From Phytophthora colocasiae (lineage: Eukaryota > Oomycota > Peronosporomycetes > Peronosporales > Peronosporaceae): 64,000 bases of DNA. The stretch covers positions 1,116,001-1,180,000 of the forward strand of contig JAGKQI010000045.1 of the NCBI GenBank assembly GCA_018806915.1, written 5' to 3'. Of the stretch, positions 19,061-29,850 are shown piece by piece. The notes beneath the pieces were generated by a model that saw only the letters and a list, made by a program, of their open reading frames with translations, had not been told where the DNA came from and searched no databases. Numbering within the stretch: position 1 is the stretch's first letter; every line of letters starts with the position of its first letter. The position numbers were made by a program, and so were the translations under genes.

Positions 19061-21712
19061 TTGGCCGAGGTCAAGAAGGCGCTGAGCGCCAGGAGTGGAT
19101 CGGAGATCCTCAAAAATCCCTCGGATCCCTTCTACGCCTTGCTGAAGGAATATGGAGACGTTGTCTCGAAGGAACCACCGAGTGGCCTGCCTCCTGACCG
19201 AGGCGTTCGTCACGAGATCGACTTAGTTCCCGGAACTAAATACTGCGTGACCCGGCAGTGGCCTCTTCCTAAAGAGCAATGCGACGTCATTGACGCCTTC
19301 TTCCGTGCGAAGCACGCGGCGGGTCTCGTGCGCGAGAGCAAGTCTCCGCACTCCGCGCCAACGTTCTGTGTCAGAAAGCCGAATGGCAAGTGGCGCATCG
19401 TTCATGCTTTTAACAAGCTCAACGCTGCCACGATTCCGGCGAAGACGCCGATTCCTAGGAAGGATGTTCTTCAGAACAACATGGTGGGTTGCACCATGTA
19501 CAGTGCGCTCGACTTAGTCGATGGCTACTATCAGCTACTCATGCGAGCCAGTGATATCTCGCTTACAGCGGTGAGCACCCCGAGCGGTATGCTCTGGGAG
19601 TGGCTCGTCATGCCCCAAGGGCTGTCGAATGCGCCTGCAACGTTCAATCGTCTAGTGACGCAGTTGTTCAGGCCCCTACGGGCATTTGAACAGACGTACT
19701 TTGACGACGTGTTCGTCCACAGTCGTTCTGAGCACGGGAAGTCTGATGTCGAGGTACACGTGGAGCACGTACGAGCTGTGCTCGAGTGCATGCGCACGAA
19801 CAAGTTGTACGCCAATGCGGACAAGTGCGTCTTTGGCGCGGAAGAAATCCCTTTCCTAGGGTGCTTCATTGGGAAGCATGGCCTTCGTGCTGATCCAGCA
19901 AAGGTCAAGGCCATTGTGGACTGGCCGGTTCCCTTGAACCAGAAGGAATTGCGTAAGTGGCTGGGCTTGGCCAACTACTTGCACAAGTACAGCGAGAACT
20001 ACGCTGAGTTGGCTCGGCCACTGTCGGATCTCCTTAAGAAGGATGCCGAATGGGTATGGCGTGCTGAGCACGAGAGTGCGTTCACTCGTATCAAGGATAG
20101 CCTGCTTCAGGCACCGATACTGGCGTTGCCAGACCCCGATCGTCCGTTCATTGTCGTCTGTGACGCCTCGAGCTTTGCCATCGGCAGTGATTTGCTACAA
20201 GCGGACGCCGAAGGGCGCGAACGCGTCATTGCGTTTGAGTCTCGGCAGCTCAAGGCTGCTGAAAAGAACTATCCAGTTCATGACAAGGAGCTACTTGCGA
20301 TGAAGTACGCTCTCGTCAAATTCAGGGTTCACCTGCTCGGCTCCAAGCCGTTTGTGATCTACACGGATCATGCGTCACTACGCACAGCGACGCAGTCGCC
20401 TCACGTCTCGCAGAGGATGGCCCGATGGCTCTCCTTCTTTGCGGAGTATAACTTCGAGGTGAAGTACAAGCCTGGCAGGCAGAACGTCCTTGCTGACGCG
20501 TTATCACGTCGCCCGGACTATGAGTTATCTCATGTCACCTCGGTGACGTCGTCCGTGACGGACATGGTTCGAGCAGCGTACGCTCAGGACGACTCTTGTG
20601 TCGCGCTGCTTCAAGCTCTAGGGAGCGATGAGTTTAAGGACTCAATGGTGACTCTGTCACGACGCCTAAAGACGAGACTCCAACGCTATAGCCTGGAAGG
20701 CGGTCTGCTGTACTACAGCACGGGTCAGGATGACCCACCACGGGTGGTGGTTTCTCACGATGAGGACCTGAAGTATCGTATCCTCTATGAGGCCCACGAC
20801 ACGCCCACAAGCAGCCACCTCGGTCGCGAGAAGACCTACGGCTCGGTGAGCTCCATGTACTGGTGGCCGAAGATGTACAAGTGGGTCAGCACATATGTGC
20901 ACACGTGCGAGACGTGTCAGCGGGTTAAACCCTCACCGCATGCGGCAGCGCCTTTGGCGAGCTTGCCTGTACCCTCTGGGTGTTGGCAGTCCATAAGTAT
21001 GGACTTTGTGTTTGGCCTGCCGAAGGACTCGGCAGGCAACACGGGCGTTGTGGTCTTTGTTGACCGTCTGAGCAAGATGGCTCACCTAGCGGCTGTGCCG
21101 GACACCATCGATGGCGCTGGTACAGCGACGATCTTTATCGATCGGGCCTTCCGCCAGCATGGGCTGCCAGAGACCATTGTCTCGGATCGAGACCCCCGTT
21201 TCACGGGTTACTTCTGGACGTCCATCTTCAAAGTGCTTGGCCTTCGACTGGACATGTCCACGGCGGATCATCCGCAGACCGACGGTCAGACTGAACGCGT
21301 GAACCGCGTCCTGGAGGACATCCTCCGCAGCGTATGCCCTGAAACGCCGAAGCGTTGGAGCGCTATGCTCCCTCTCGTTGAGTTCTCAATGAACAACGCG
21401 GTGCATGCCTCGACAGGCTTTATCCCGTTCTACGTGAACGGCCTTGCGCATCCGCGCGTCCCGCTCACTCCGCCACGCGGTAGCCTTGGGCTTGGTGGGG
21501 AAGAGGCTGTGCCGTCGCTCGGCTCCGAGCTTGCTGATGTCAGCCCCCTTGCTGTTCGCAAGCAAGTCGATGACTTCCTCTCGATGAGACTTAGCGTCTT
21601 ACGCCGTGTGCGTGACGCAATGGCTGAAAGCCAAGATGTTAAAAAGGAACAACTGATGCCAAAGGCAGAAGCAACATGTGGGAGTTCAAGGTCGGTGACC
21701 ACGTTTTATTAA
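19061..21712 (+). pseudogene. Gypsy reverse transcriptase, RNase H and integrase
   Basis: A long 883-codon open stretch without a proper ATG, as expected for a pol segment. RT motifs: WRIVHAFNKLN, LDLVDGYYQL, MPQGLSNAPATFNRLV, and the catalytic YFDD at about residues 213-216. RNase H: FIVVCDASSFAIGSDL with ESRQLKAAEKNYPVHDKELLA and YTDHASL. Integrase: a HHCC-type zinc region (SSHLGREKTY to CETCQRVK), then the DDE core in SMDFVFGLP, IVSDRDPRFTG and QTERVNRVLED. All catalytic acids look present. A frame change just before 19061 separates it from the linker. Another near 21650 separates it from the integrase C-terminus (FKVGDHVLLNAKNLPTH, PRFIGPFTVV) in 21676-21830. Confidence 0.92.
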
Positions 21713-21928
21713 ACGCTAAGAACCTGCCTACACACGCAGTGTCAGCCGTCTTCAAGACGAAGTTGCGGCCGCGCTTCATTGGACCGTTCACGGTCGTGGC
21801 CAAGAAAGCCTGGCACACACGCTTGACTTGCCAAAGCGTATGCGAACACATCCTGTGTTCTACGTGGGCTTGCTTAAGCCATATCGGGACCCTGCTCTTG
21901 TGAGTTCTGAGGCGCTGGCCGGCAGCAG

Positions 21929-22453
21929 GTGGCAGAGCCACAGGTGGTTGCATCCGAACCAACAGGTCTTGTCGATCCGGAGCAACGTGATGCTCGAGGT
22001 CATAGACCCGCTGATGCAGCACCAGAGGCGACTCAGACCGGTCCCCGCGACTCTAGGTCTCCTCGAGACCAGTCGCTAAGCGATGGGTCGGATGACCGAC
22101 GTGGTGGTCGTGCTCCTTCACCGAGCCGACGCGGGTCTGCAAGCAATTCAGCGCGTCTACACTCGCTGCGCGAGAACCCATCGACCGCTCGTCCTCCTCC
22201 TGCTCTGCTCGATGAGCAAGGTGATCTTCACTATCCCGTGGATCGCCTGATGGCGCGGCGTCGTCGCCAAGGACACAACCAGTATCTGGTGAAGTGGCGA
22301 GGTTACCCTCACTCACAGAACTCGTGGGAGTTTGAGGTGCCACTACGGCAGGATTGCCCCGACGTCGTTGACGCGTATGATCGGGCACACCCGGTGTCAG
22401 ACCGCCCGGTGGGCGTGCGACGGAGTCGCAGGGTGCCAAGCACCTCCCACTAA
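21929..22453 (+). pseudogene. Gypsy C-terminal chromodomain region
   Basis: The last open part of pol: a Ser/Arg/Asp-rich linker, then a chromodomain with HYPVDRLMARRR, QYLVKWRGYPHSQNSWE and CPDVVDAYDRA. A terminal chromodomain defines chromoviruses and is thought to guide integration by binding histone marks. It is in a different frame from the preceding integrase C-terminal piece. Confidence 0.85.
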
Positions 22454-23352
22454 GGTGGGAGTCCACAGGGTCGTTGCTGAGCTCAGGCTCTGACCCGTAG
22501 CTGCAATACTTGCAGCGAGCACGTCGGTGCCGTTGACGTGGCATCGAATGCTCAAACTGCAAGCGCAGTAGAGCTACATGCGCCTCGCGCGCGTGTTTCA
22601 AGGGTCTATGACCCTTTAACAACACTGGCATATGGCCCGGAGCTTCGCGATCATGAAGCGAAGACGGTTCGTGATGAACAACCGTCTTAATGACGTTCTG
22701 TCTAAACGGCAAGTGGTGATGGAAACGGATTCTATCCGATCACCTGACGCTAGAAGCGTTCAATGGGTATGACTATGTCATGAGGAACCGTGGATGCCAG
22801 GGATGCCAATGCATAGGACCCCGTATGCTGCACAGCAGTAGGAGGTAGGTATGCTCCTCCTGAGCAACAGCTTAGCTGTCTGGTGCTCGTTGTCGTGTCT
22901 ACGACTGTGCTGAGCACGTGTAATGACAAGACACAGTGTCGGTGACACATAGTGGCGTTTGCGCCTGCTTCTCGGACAACTTGGGCATCAAGCCCTGCAC
23001 ACAGTGCTCAACCGAGGGTTGCATTAGCTGAAGAGCTAGTGGGCCCCACTGCTGTGTGGTTCGTGGAACCGTCGGGCGCCTGGGAGGCTTGCCCTATGGA
23101 CCATTGATCCAGTAATATCGTCGATACGCCACCTGTGTCCTTCTTCCCACGCCCGTAGAGTCCCTTGACTCGAGCCAGTAGGCTCATATGCTTGGTAAGC
23201 TTTGGGCCCAAGTGTGTGCCAACTGGCATCGCGTACGGAGGCGTGTAACACGCACGAGAGAGAGCACCGTCCGCGCAAGGCGGGGTGCCATGGCCATCGG
23301 CCGATAATCGTGTCGTGTGTTTACACTTTCCGGATACGGTATCCGAGATTCT
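22454..23352 (+). other. Gypsy 3' internal non-coding region
   Basis: About 0.9 kb between the chromodomain stop and the polypurine tract. No protein domain is seen on either strand. Confidence 0.5.
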
Positions 23353-23365
23353 TGGTGGGGGAGAG
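23353..23365 (+). other. Polypurine tract
   Basis: GGTGGGGGAGAG abuts the 3' LTR start, the expected plus-strand primer position. Confidence 0.75.
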
Positions 23366-23778
23366 TGTAACGGGGATGTTACACGAATGTTTCTCGTTGG
23401 TGTGTGACACACGTGGATACATTTATGTGAATACATAATGGTGTGTGACACTCATGGATACATTTATGTGGGTACATAATGGTGTGGCACACACGAGTAG
23501 ATACGTAGATGGCCTCAGAGCCTCACGTTGCATTTTGATTAGGATTTAGTATGTTAGATACTAAATCCGTTACATTTAGGATTAGGGCAATAAAGTCAAT
23601 AAAAATCAGTTTGCATTTTACATAATTAGTGTTAGTTCCTTTATTATAGGGACACTGATTGTGTGAGTCCCGTATTTAGTGGACTATTTGGTTCTTGTAT
23701 AGAACCGAAGGCTAGTGCCTTGCAAGCAGGACTCTACGAGTCAACTAAACTTCCTCTGTCCTACGCAGCCCTGCTGCA
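23366..23778 (+). repeat. 3' LTR (413 bp)
   Basis: Near copy of the 5' LTR. It differs by indels (GGCCTCAGAGCCTC segment, missing GCCGTGCACA) and a few substitutions. It is directly preceded by the polypurine tract and followed by the target duplication AGTTT. Confidence 0.9.
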
Positions 23779-24664
23779 AGTTTGACCAACCTTCAGTTGA
23801 TTGTTCATCGATTTGTGAATCTTCCTTTGACTCATCGTTAGCACTGGGTTGTAACGCATTGGTGTCCGACTGATTTTCATCTTCGTAGTCGCTCGATGAA
23901 CCGCTGCTGTCATGTGGTTCCTCAAAATCAGGATCGAGGTTTCGGGGACTGATTGTCGAGTCTAATACACGATACAAAACCAGATACATTATTAGACATG
24001 CATAATTTGGACCATACAAGATAACCCATTGATAAATACCTCCAATGCTGCTGTCGGAGTGGTCGCCGTTGCTACCCGGTGAGTACGTCGTGTCGCGCGG
24101 AGAAACAGGTTGGAGGGCTTCCGGAGTCCATGGCACGCTTGGTCTTGGGCATGATTCCGGTCCCAAGATCGATACGGAAGGTTAATCCTGTACCTTTCTT
24201 GAGAGTCCACTGTCAGGTGAGTGATCTACCGACCTTCCACTAGGTGCGTGAACACGGGAAGCTGAAACACACACAATTAGCACAAAGTAGGTTGGATTCG
24301 TCCAACACACAATATACATACGTTCTGATGTGTCAGGAATGGCTATACTCGCAGCTTTTCCAGCGTTCCGACGTCGTGCAGCGTTGGCCGATCCGTCACG
24401 CCTCGCCTGCTTCTTCGCCCTAAGCGCATCTGATAATAGATTAGGTATCGCCAACAACCATCAAATACAGCATGCAGACTTACCAAGGTCGATCTTGTCC
24501 AAGTACTTCATCAGGGCTTCCTCACCCACGAATACATCCTCTCCTTTGACGTCCTTGATCGTCTTGCCAGGCTTGAGATAGGTGAAGTTAACAGAAAGAC
24601 CAGTGGGTCGTTTCGAGGTCCATCCAGCCTTCTTTAGTTCGCGCCAGCGAGCTTGGAATGTCAT
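23779..24664 (-). pseudogene. piggyBac transposase, 5' part (N-terminal exons)
   Basis: The first exon (24484-24664) starts at ATG 24664 with MTFQARWRELKKAGWTSKRP and continues with GEDVFVGEEALMKYL, an N-terminal module I associate with oomycete piggyBac proteins. It ends at a GTAAGT donor. Exon 2 (24322-24429) is basic (ALRAKKQARRDGSANAARRR) with donor GTATGT. Exon 3 starts at 24261. A further exon encodes the acidic stretch DPDFEEPHDSSGSSSDYEDE up to EGWSN, where the Gypsy element cuts in. The frame is broken after SRKVQD, near 24182. The insertion site is one base from a GTATGT splice donor whose intron (16314-16371) now lies on the other side of the insertion. Confidence 0.75.
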
Positions 24665-24959
24665 TTTCAGAAGCAGCGTGGGGTTCTGCGACTGAGGGGG
24701 GGGGAGAATCTTAAAGTGAGACACAAACTTAACTGGCGGAAGGCGGCCGTCTTCAAAACAGCATATGCAAAATGCCAGTGTGATCTGCAGTTGGACTTTC
24801 TAAAAGGCTGTCTATGTTGAGCGTCGGGAAGCAAGGATACATCACCTATCCCTACACGACTTAAAATTTGTATAGGTCAATACTAAAAGCAAGATTAATA
24901 TTTGCTAACGTGTATGGTCCACGTTAAGAAATCATCCTTATCTTGTAAGGTCCAGGCTC

Positions 24960-24977
24960 TCCGGTTCAAGGGGTTAA
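24960..24977. repeat. piggyBac right terminus with TTAA target site
   Basis: CCGGTTCAAGGGG then TTAA, the inverted partner of the left end. Confidence 0.75.
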
Positions 24978-25807
24978 AAACGTGCGTACGATGTCGCAGT
25001 CCGTCTAAAGCCACTGGAAGCTACTGCGACGCTCTCGCCTGCCGTGAAGCTTGTCAATCTGCGCTGCATCCCTCAGGGAAAGAGAGCACGCTCGGGTAAG
25101 TGTGTGACTTCTAGTGTACTAATCGACTGCTCTAGCAACAAGAATAATAGGCGCTAACGTTGATACCTTCCACAAGTTCGGTCTGGTCGACTAAGAGTTA
25201 GATATCGCGGCCGCAGCCGTCTTAGCCGCCCAGCGGCTCGCACAACTGTGACATTATGCACCATCTCGTCATCCTCTGGTCTGTGAAGTCGCTCTCGGCC
25301 TTTCAGGATCTCAAACGTGCCCAAAGGCTCCACATTCATACAGTACATACTGTACCAGTGTTGATGTCAATTGGCACCATGCCGCTATTTGGAGTCGGTA
25401 CACGAGCTACCGGTCAGTGTTACTTCCGGACGACGCGAAGCCCAACAACTCCACTATCCTAGGCATGTGCATTCTACAGGTGAGGCAAACCCGTACAATC
25501 TTTACTTCGTGGTATACTAAGAACTAACAGTTCAATGGCTGGTTGCGACTGTACAGGTGGTGGATTAATGCCTACTACAGAGTGCTGAACTGTCACGATC
25601 GCTTAAGCCTGGGCTTAAAAGTGGTGGAGTATGATTGGTCTCGTGGCGCCAAGTAGTCGTGGCAGTACGGCATAGTTTGTTTTTACTGCCAACTAATGGA
25701 AATTTATCAGGACGCGGTAGTGGACAAGTTCGGAGGCCGGTGAATGAGTGCTGAAACATACTTGGCAGCTCTGGTAATGTCATAATTCAATACTCAAGTG
25801 TGATTCG
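24978..25807. other. Unassigned sequence between piggyBac and hAT remnant
   Basis: No recognised coding or RNA signal. Short frames on both strands lack familiar motifs. It may hold decayed 5' sequence of the hAT gene that follows. Confidence 0.35.
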
Positions 25808-26662
25808 AGCACAACAGTCGCTGGTCTAGCACTTTCTACATGGTGGAGCGCTACATCAAGCTCGAGCCCGCTCTTCTCTCCATGGACCACGCCACTATTG
25901 CCAAGCATGACATCGCTAAGGTTTTGCTATATGAAGATGAATCTGAACGTGCCAAAAAACTTCTCGAGACTCTCAAGGATCTCAACGAAGTTACCAAGGC
26001 TCTACAAGACTATACGCTGACGATGGTGGGTGCTCGGCTGCTTCGAACGGTTGATCCTTGAGAACGGCAGCGCATTGCCACACCGGTAAACTCCTCTCGT
26101 ACAACGCCGGTAAACCCACACCTATCACCCGGGAAGCGCCATTTTCATTGACGGTACCTTTAGAATGGTACCTAGACCTTTTTTAAACAGTGTCTCATCG
26201 TGATGGTTCGCGATCTTGCGGGCATTCGACTGGGTGGGGCGTCAGTATCCCTCGATGAAGCAGCGCCTAGCGCCCGATGCTGCCATCGTTAACTATCCGG
26301 CGCTCGAGAGCGGGATCACCAAGATTATCGCTGGAACCCGGCTGACCGCACGTGAACAAGAAGCTTGTAAAATTTTCAAGCAGCCGGCTGTTGATAGCGC
26401 CCCAGAAGAATCCTCGCGCTCGTTATTAGCGCCCGTGTTCAAGAAGATTTCCCGTGGCCCGACTTCGTACATGCTGCTAGCATGGGTGCCTCCTACCTCT
26501 AACGAGTGCGAGAGATTTTTTTCGCAGGCCAAACTGGCTTACTCGGACCTTCGCCAGAGGATGGACGTCAACACCTTAGAAGTTCTAATGTTTCTCTCTT
26601 ATAACAGGGACGCATGGAATGTTGGTACTGTGCAAGCTGTTCGGCGCAAAATGCGCAGCTAA
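25808..26662 (+). pseudogene. hAT-family transposase remnant (first copy)
   Basis: Two blocks of a hAT transposase. The first, from about 25808, reads through SRWSSTFYMVERYIKLEPA to LKDLNEVTKALQDYTL. The second, 26216-26662, includes FDWVGRQYPSMKQRL and the hAT C-terminal dimerisation motif AWVPPTSNECERFFSQAKLA followed by YSDLRQRMDVNTLEVLMFL. Between the blocks (26062-26215) the frame is lost. The dimerisation module is needed for hAT transposase assembly. The zinc-finger N-terminus is not found. A fossil. Confidence 0.75.
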
Positions 26663-27718
26663 GCAGTAGCAATAATGGCATTATTATGCAAACGCTTTTA
26701 AAACGAGTAAATACATGATAAATGTCATATTGGGGAGCCCTGATCACTGCTGCTGTATCTATGAAGTGATCTACAACGCTCACATGGATCTACTGCCTGG
26801 GTTGCTCCAGGCCTGGCCAAGCGTGGACGCCCTCCGAGTGCCCTCAGCACAAACTTTTACCGTTTAAACGAGCGGTGCAACAAGACCATGTGGTGGACAG
26901 TGTACACATACTGCTACGCGGCTCATGTTCAGGACCGAGCGACGATACCGTTCCCGACACATGTCCATGGACGCAAAGAAGTCTGGCAATGGCACTTGTC
27001 AGACCGCCCATACTATTGGTAGAGTACTAAACGAATACGCCGAGATGCATTCAATGGAACAACGGGACGGGGTTCGAACAATTCAGAATAGAAGTGGCGG
27101 AAGGGTTAATTTCTTGTCGGATGTTTGGGGAAGTTACACGTCCTGGGATGTGTAATTTCATTGTTTGGGCGAATTTTGACTTACGATTTAAAGGCTACTG
27201 ACGATCGACATGACGGTCTTGAAATTGCTAAGCAGATGGAGGGGGTTATTGATGAGCTTTTGGCGTCGGAGTGGAACGTAGGTGCCGTGGTAACTGACGG
27301 TGCTGGTCAATGCAGCCGGGCTGGAATGCCTGTGAGCAACCTCTATTCATTCTAGGGTTCTTTCTTTATCCTGAGTATATCGTAAACGCCAGACGTCTAC
27401 AGGTTTCCCCGCCTAATTTGCAACTGCATCAAGTAATTTACCTTGATCAGGGAGTGAAGATGTGGAAGCAATTTGCTCTATCTGGTCTGGCAATGTACTT
27501 AGTTACATATAATCGTAAGCAGGTTGAAGGTTCAAGGAAGATAATCCCTCGCAATTTTTCAGTAACTCAGTACCGGATGCATCTATGAGATACCTGTGCA
27601 AATTTTGCATCCTGACAGATTTTCTCAGTCCGACCCCTGCGAATTAGGTGGGGAAATCTGTACCACCAACTGTGATTACCGAGCTGGATGATGTTTGTCA
27701 ATTTGCGCAATACTAATA

Positions 27719-27975
27719 CACTCAGCGACAAATTATTCCGGCCACCCCTACGTTTGGCCGCTACTCAGTCAATTTTTAGCGTATCGGGTTGCCGTTTGAG
27801 TATGATCTGTCTGATGTACGACATAGCCCAGGACTTGTGTTAACAATCGCAGTTTTGCGGTTTGAAGCATACCTCACATACAATAAACTAAACAGCACAT
27901 CCGTCCCAACTTCCGGCCACCTGTCACCATACAAAATGTCATATAGTTGTATCATAATGATAGCTGCATTTGTGA
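27719..27975. repeat. Left terminal inverted repeat, 257 bp
   Basis: Reverse complement of 28506-28762. Unusually long for a Tc1/mariner element. Confidence 0.85.
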
Positions 27976-28505
27976 ATTAGTAGTGGGTTTTAGCTCCTTT
28001 CTTCTCAAACACCTCGATGCAGCGTCGCGGCATGGAGTCCCAAGCATCTAAAACCGCTGCTGTTAGTTCCGGCACAGATCCATACTGGCGTCCATTGGGA
28101 TAAACTTTCCGAGCCATCAGTGCTCACAAGTTTTCTATCGGGCTTAGATCGGGGGATCGTGCAGGTCAATCGAGCCCTGCTCGTCGAAGAAGTCTCTAAA
28201 TCATTACCGAACCCCCTCCATTCTGTCGTATGACCGTCGTTCGTGCGGGACGACGCACGTCATGCCAGTAGTGTTGCGTTCCATCAGGCCTGAGCGTACG
28301 CTCGATAGCGTCACGAGAACGCTTAGTTTTTTTCGCAATTGTCCGAATAGATAGTCCGCCTTCTCTCAACCCGCAAATGCTCCCACGCTCTTCATCTCTC
28401 AGCCACAGTGCCATACCACGGCCAAATTGCAAACTGTCCTCAGCACCAAGCTGCCACGCGCTTCCCACCGCCGCTGTGGAATTCTCAACGGTTGGACGAA
28501 CAAAA

Positions 28506-28762
28506 TCACAAATGCGGCTATCATTATGATACAACTATATGACATTTTGTATGGTGACAGGTGGCCGGAAGTTGGGACGGATGTGCTGTTTAGTTTATTG
28601 TATGTGAGGTATGCTTCAAACCGCAAAACTGCGATTGTTAACACAAGTCCTGGGCTATGTCGTACATCAGACAGATCATACTCAAACGGCAACCCGATAC
28701 GCTAAAAATTGACTGAGTAGCGGCCAAAAGTAGGGGTGGCCGGAATAATTTGTCGCTGAGTG
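28506..28762. repeat. Right terminal inverted repeat, 257 bp
   Basis: Reverse complement of 27719-27975, with a C at the GCCGC/GCTGC position as the one difference I saw. Confidence 0.85.
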
Positions 28763-29117
28763 TATTGTCGCTTTGTAAATGAAGATGACAGGGGGTTACG
28801 TGGTGAAATGTTCGCTTGGATACAAGGGATTTATACGACTTCACGTTTTGTCGAGTTCAACTGCGACGTTGTGTCAATGTTTTTGGAATATGAGAAGAAT
28901 ACGAAAAATTCCAAACTTCTGCTACTTGCTCTCACAATCTTGTCCATTGCCGTTAACACGGCAACATGTGAGCGTTTGTTCAGCGAGCTTGCGCTGATCC
29001 AGACCCCAAGACGCAATCGAATGGCAATCGAAAAAACCATGAATCACCAGATAATGCACCAGTACGTTCGCAATAAAAACTGCCTGGAAAGAGCAATACC
29101 AACAAGCTCCAAAATGG

Positions 29118-29850
29118 CGTCGATGTCTACGTGGCTGCCATGTACTGCTTGATGGACTCCAAACATCAAGACGCATACTGGAGTGCTCTTAACTACGTCA
29201 TATCATACAAACAGGGAGACTTTTAGAGCCGGCTACAGTAACTTGTGACTTCGAAAAAGGGCTGATGAATGCAGTCACGGAGCAGTTCCCACTGGTCAAG
29301 ATAGTGGGGTGCCTATTCCATTGGAAACAGGCACTCCGACACAAGACGGTTGACCAGCGCATTCCGCTGCACCAAAAAGCTGCCTCCTAGCTCCTGGTGT
29401 GATTGTGATTAACGCACTCACAGTTATCCCTGAGGACGAGATCGCAGATAAGGTAAATACTTGGTATGTTTCTAAATTTAGAAATACACGTCCATTTTTT
29501 TTCTTTATTTCCACCAGGGTATCAGATTTGTCCGAAGTATGATCGATGAAACCGGCGCCAAGATGGAATGGGACGCATTCTGGCGCTACTTTCGCACGAC
29601 AAGGATGGAAAGCTACGGACCGGATCTTTGGAACGTCAACAGCATGATCAAGGCTGGTGTGGACGTTCAAAACCGCACAAATAATCTCTTGGAGCGCTAT
29701 AACAGAGCGTTCTGCGAACTTTTCGCGGTAAAGCACTTGAGCTTGCTTTCGTTTGTTGAAACTACAAAAGCAGACGCCAGAAAATATGTCCAACTCATCG
29801 ACGACGTTAAGCACAACCGCCATCAACTCCACGCCATGCAACAGCTCTAG
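29118..29850 (+). pseudogene. MULE transposase C-terminal fragment with a 65-bp intron
   Basis: Reads DVYVAAMYCLMDSKHQDAYW, then an in-frame stop after YKQGDF, then VTCDFEKGLMNAVTEQFP and VGCLFHWKQALRHK, typical of the Mutator-like (MULE) DDE region. A frame change near 29385 leads to INALTVIPEDEIADK. A GT-AG intron (29453-29517) then joins GIRFVRSMIDETG, WDAFWRYFRTTRM and NRTNNLLERYNRAF, the conserved C-terminal segment. It ends at 29850. Only the C-terminal half is present, and it abuts the hAT remnant without recognisable ends. Confidence 0.75.

Larger units (their letters stand above)
16378..23778 (+). mobile_element. Full-length Gypsy LTR retrotransposon (chromovirus type), degenerate
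   Basis: LTRs are at 16378-16797 and 23366-23778, starting TGT and ending GCA, and both ends are flanked by AGTTT (16373-16377 and 23779-23783). A TGGTAGCAC primer-binding-like site follows the 5' LTR. The purine-rich tract GGTGGGGGAGAG precedes the 3' LTR. Domain order is gag with zinc knuckle, aspartic protease, RT, RNase H, integrase, chromodomain, that is, Gypsy/Metaviridae chromovirus. Several stops and frame changes make the copy non-autonomous. It lies inside a piggyBac transposase gene. Confidence 0.93.
13464..24973 (-). mobile_element. piggyBac element, split by a nested Gypsy element
   Basis: Left end: TTAA (13460-13463) followed by CCCCTTGAAACCGAGG. Right end, reversed: TTAA (24974-24977) followed by CCCCTTGAACCGG. 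TTAA duplication plus CCC-starting inverted ends is the piggyBac signature. The element is 11,510 bp, or about 4.1 kb once the 7,401-bp Gypsy insertion and its 5-bp duplication are removed. A multi-exon transposase lies on the minus strand on both sides of the insertion. The 16-mer CTAACGTGTATGGTCC occurs near both ends (13611 and 24905). Confidence 0.85.
27719..28762 (-). mobile_element. Tc1/mariner-type element with 257-bp inverted repeats, inserted in hAT remnant
   Basis: The element is 1044 bp and flanked by TA on both sides (27717-27718 and 28763-28764), starting CACTCAGCGACAAATT. Arms 27719-27975 and 28506-28762 are near-perfect inverted repeats; I saw one T/C mismatch. The core carries a minus-strand transposase remnant: an HTH (SICGLREGGLSIRTIAKKT), then RQNGGGSVMI, then after a gap a C-terminal piece with LSPIENL, YPNGRQYGSVPELTAAVLD and WDSMPRRCIEVFEKKGA. 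A stop follows ENL, and most of the catalytic domain is missing, so it is non-autonomous. Confidence 0.85.
26925..29092 (+). pseudogene. hAT-family transposase remnant (second copy), split by a Tc1/mariner insertion
   Basis: An N-side block (about 26925-27355) reads SGGRVNFLSDVWGSYTSWDV, then in another frame HVLGCVISLFGRILTYDLKA, DDRHDGLEIAKQMEGVIDE and WNVGAVVTDGAGQCSRA, a DUF659-like part of hAT proteins. Weaker pieces continue to about 27716. After the mariner-like insertion (27719-28762) the frame resumes with YCRFVNEDDRGLRGEMFAW and the dimerisation motif LTILSIAVNTATCERLFSE plus LIQTPRRNRMAIEK. Several stops and frame changes occur. The end merges into an unrelated MULE fragment near 29093. 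Confidence 0.72.

Noticed and set aside
23008..23451. 147-codon minus-strand frame across the Gypsy 3' region and LTR
   Set aside because: No domain; it overlaps the polypurine tract and LTR.
27789..27980. Small protein in the mariner arm, seen in both arms
   Set aside because: The identical peptide on both strands is explained by the 257-bp inverted repeat; no independent coding evidence.
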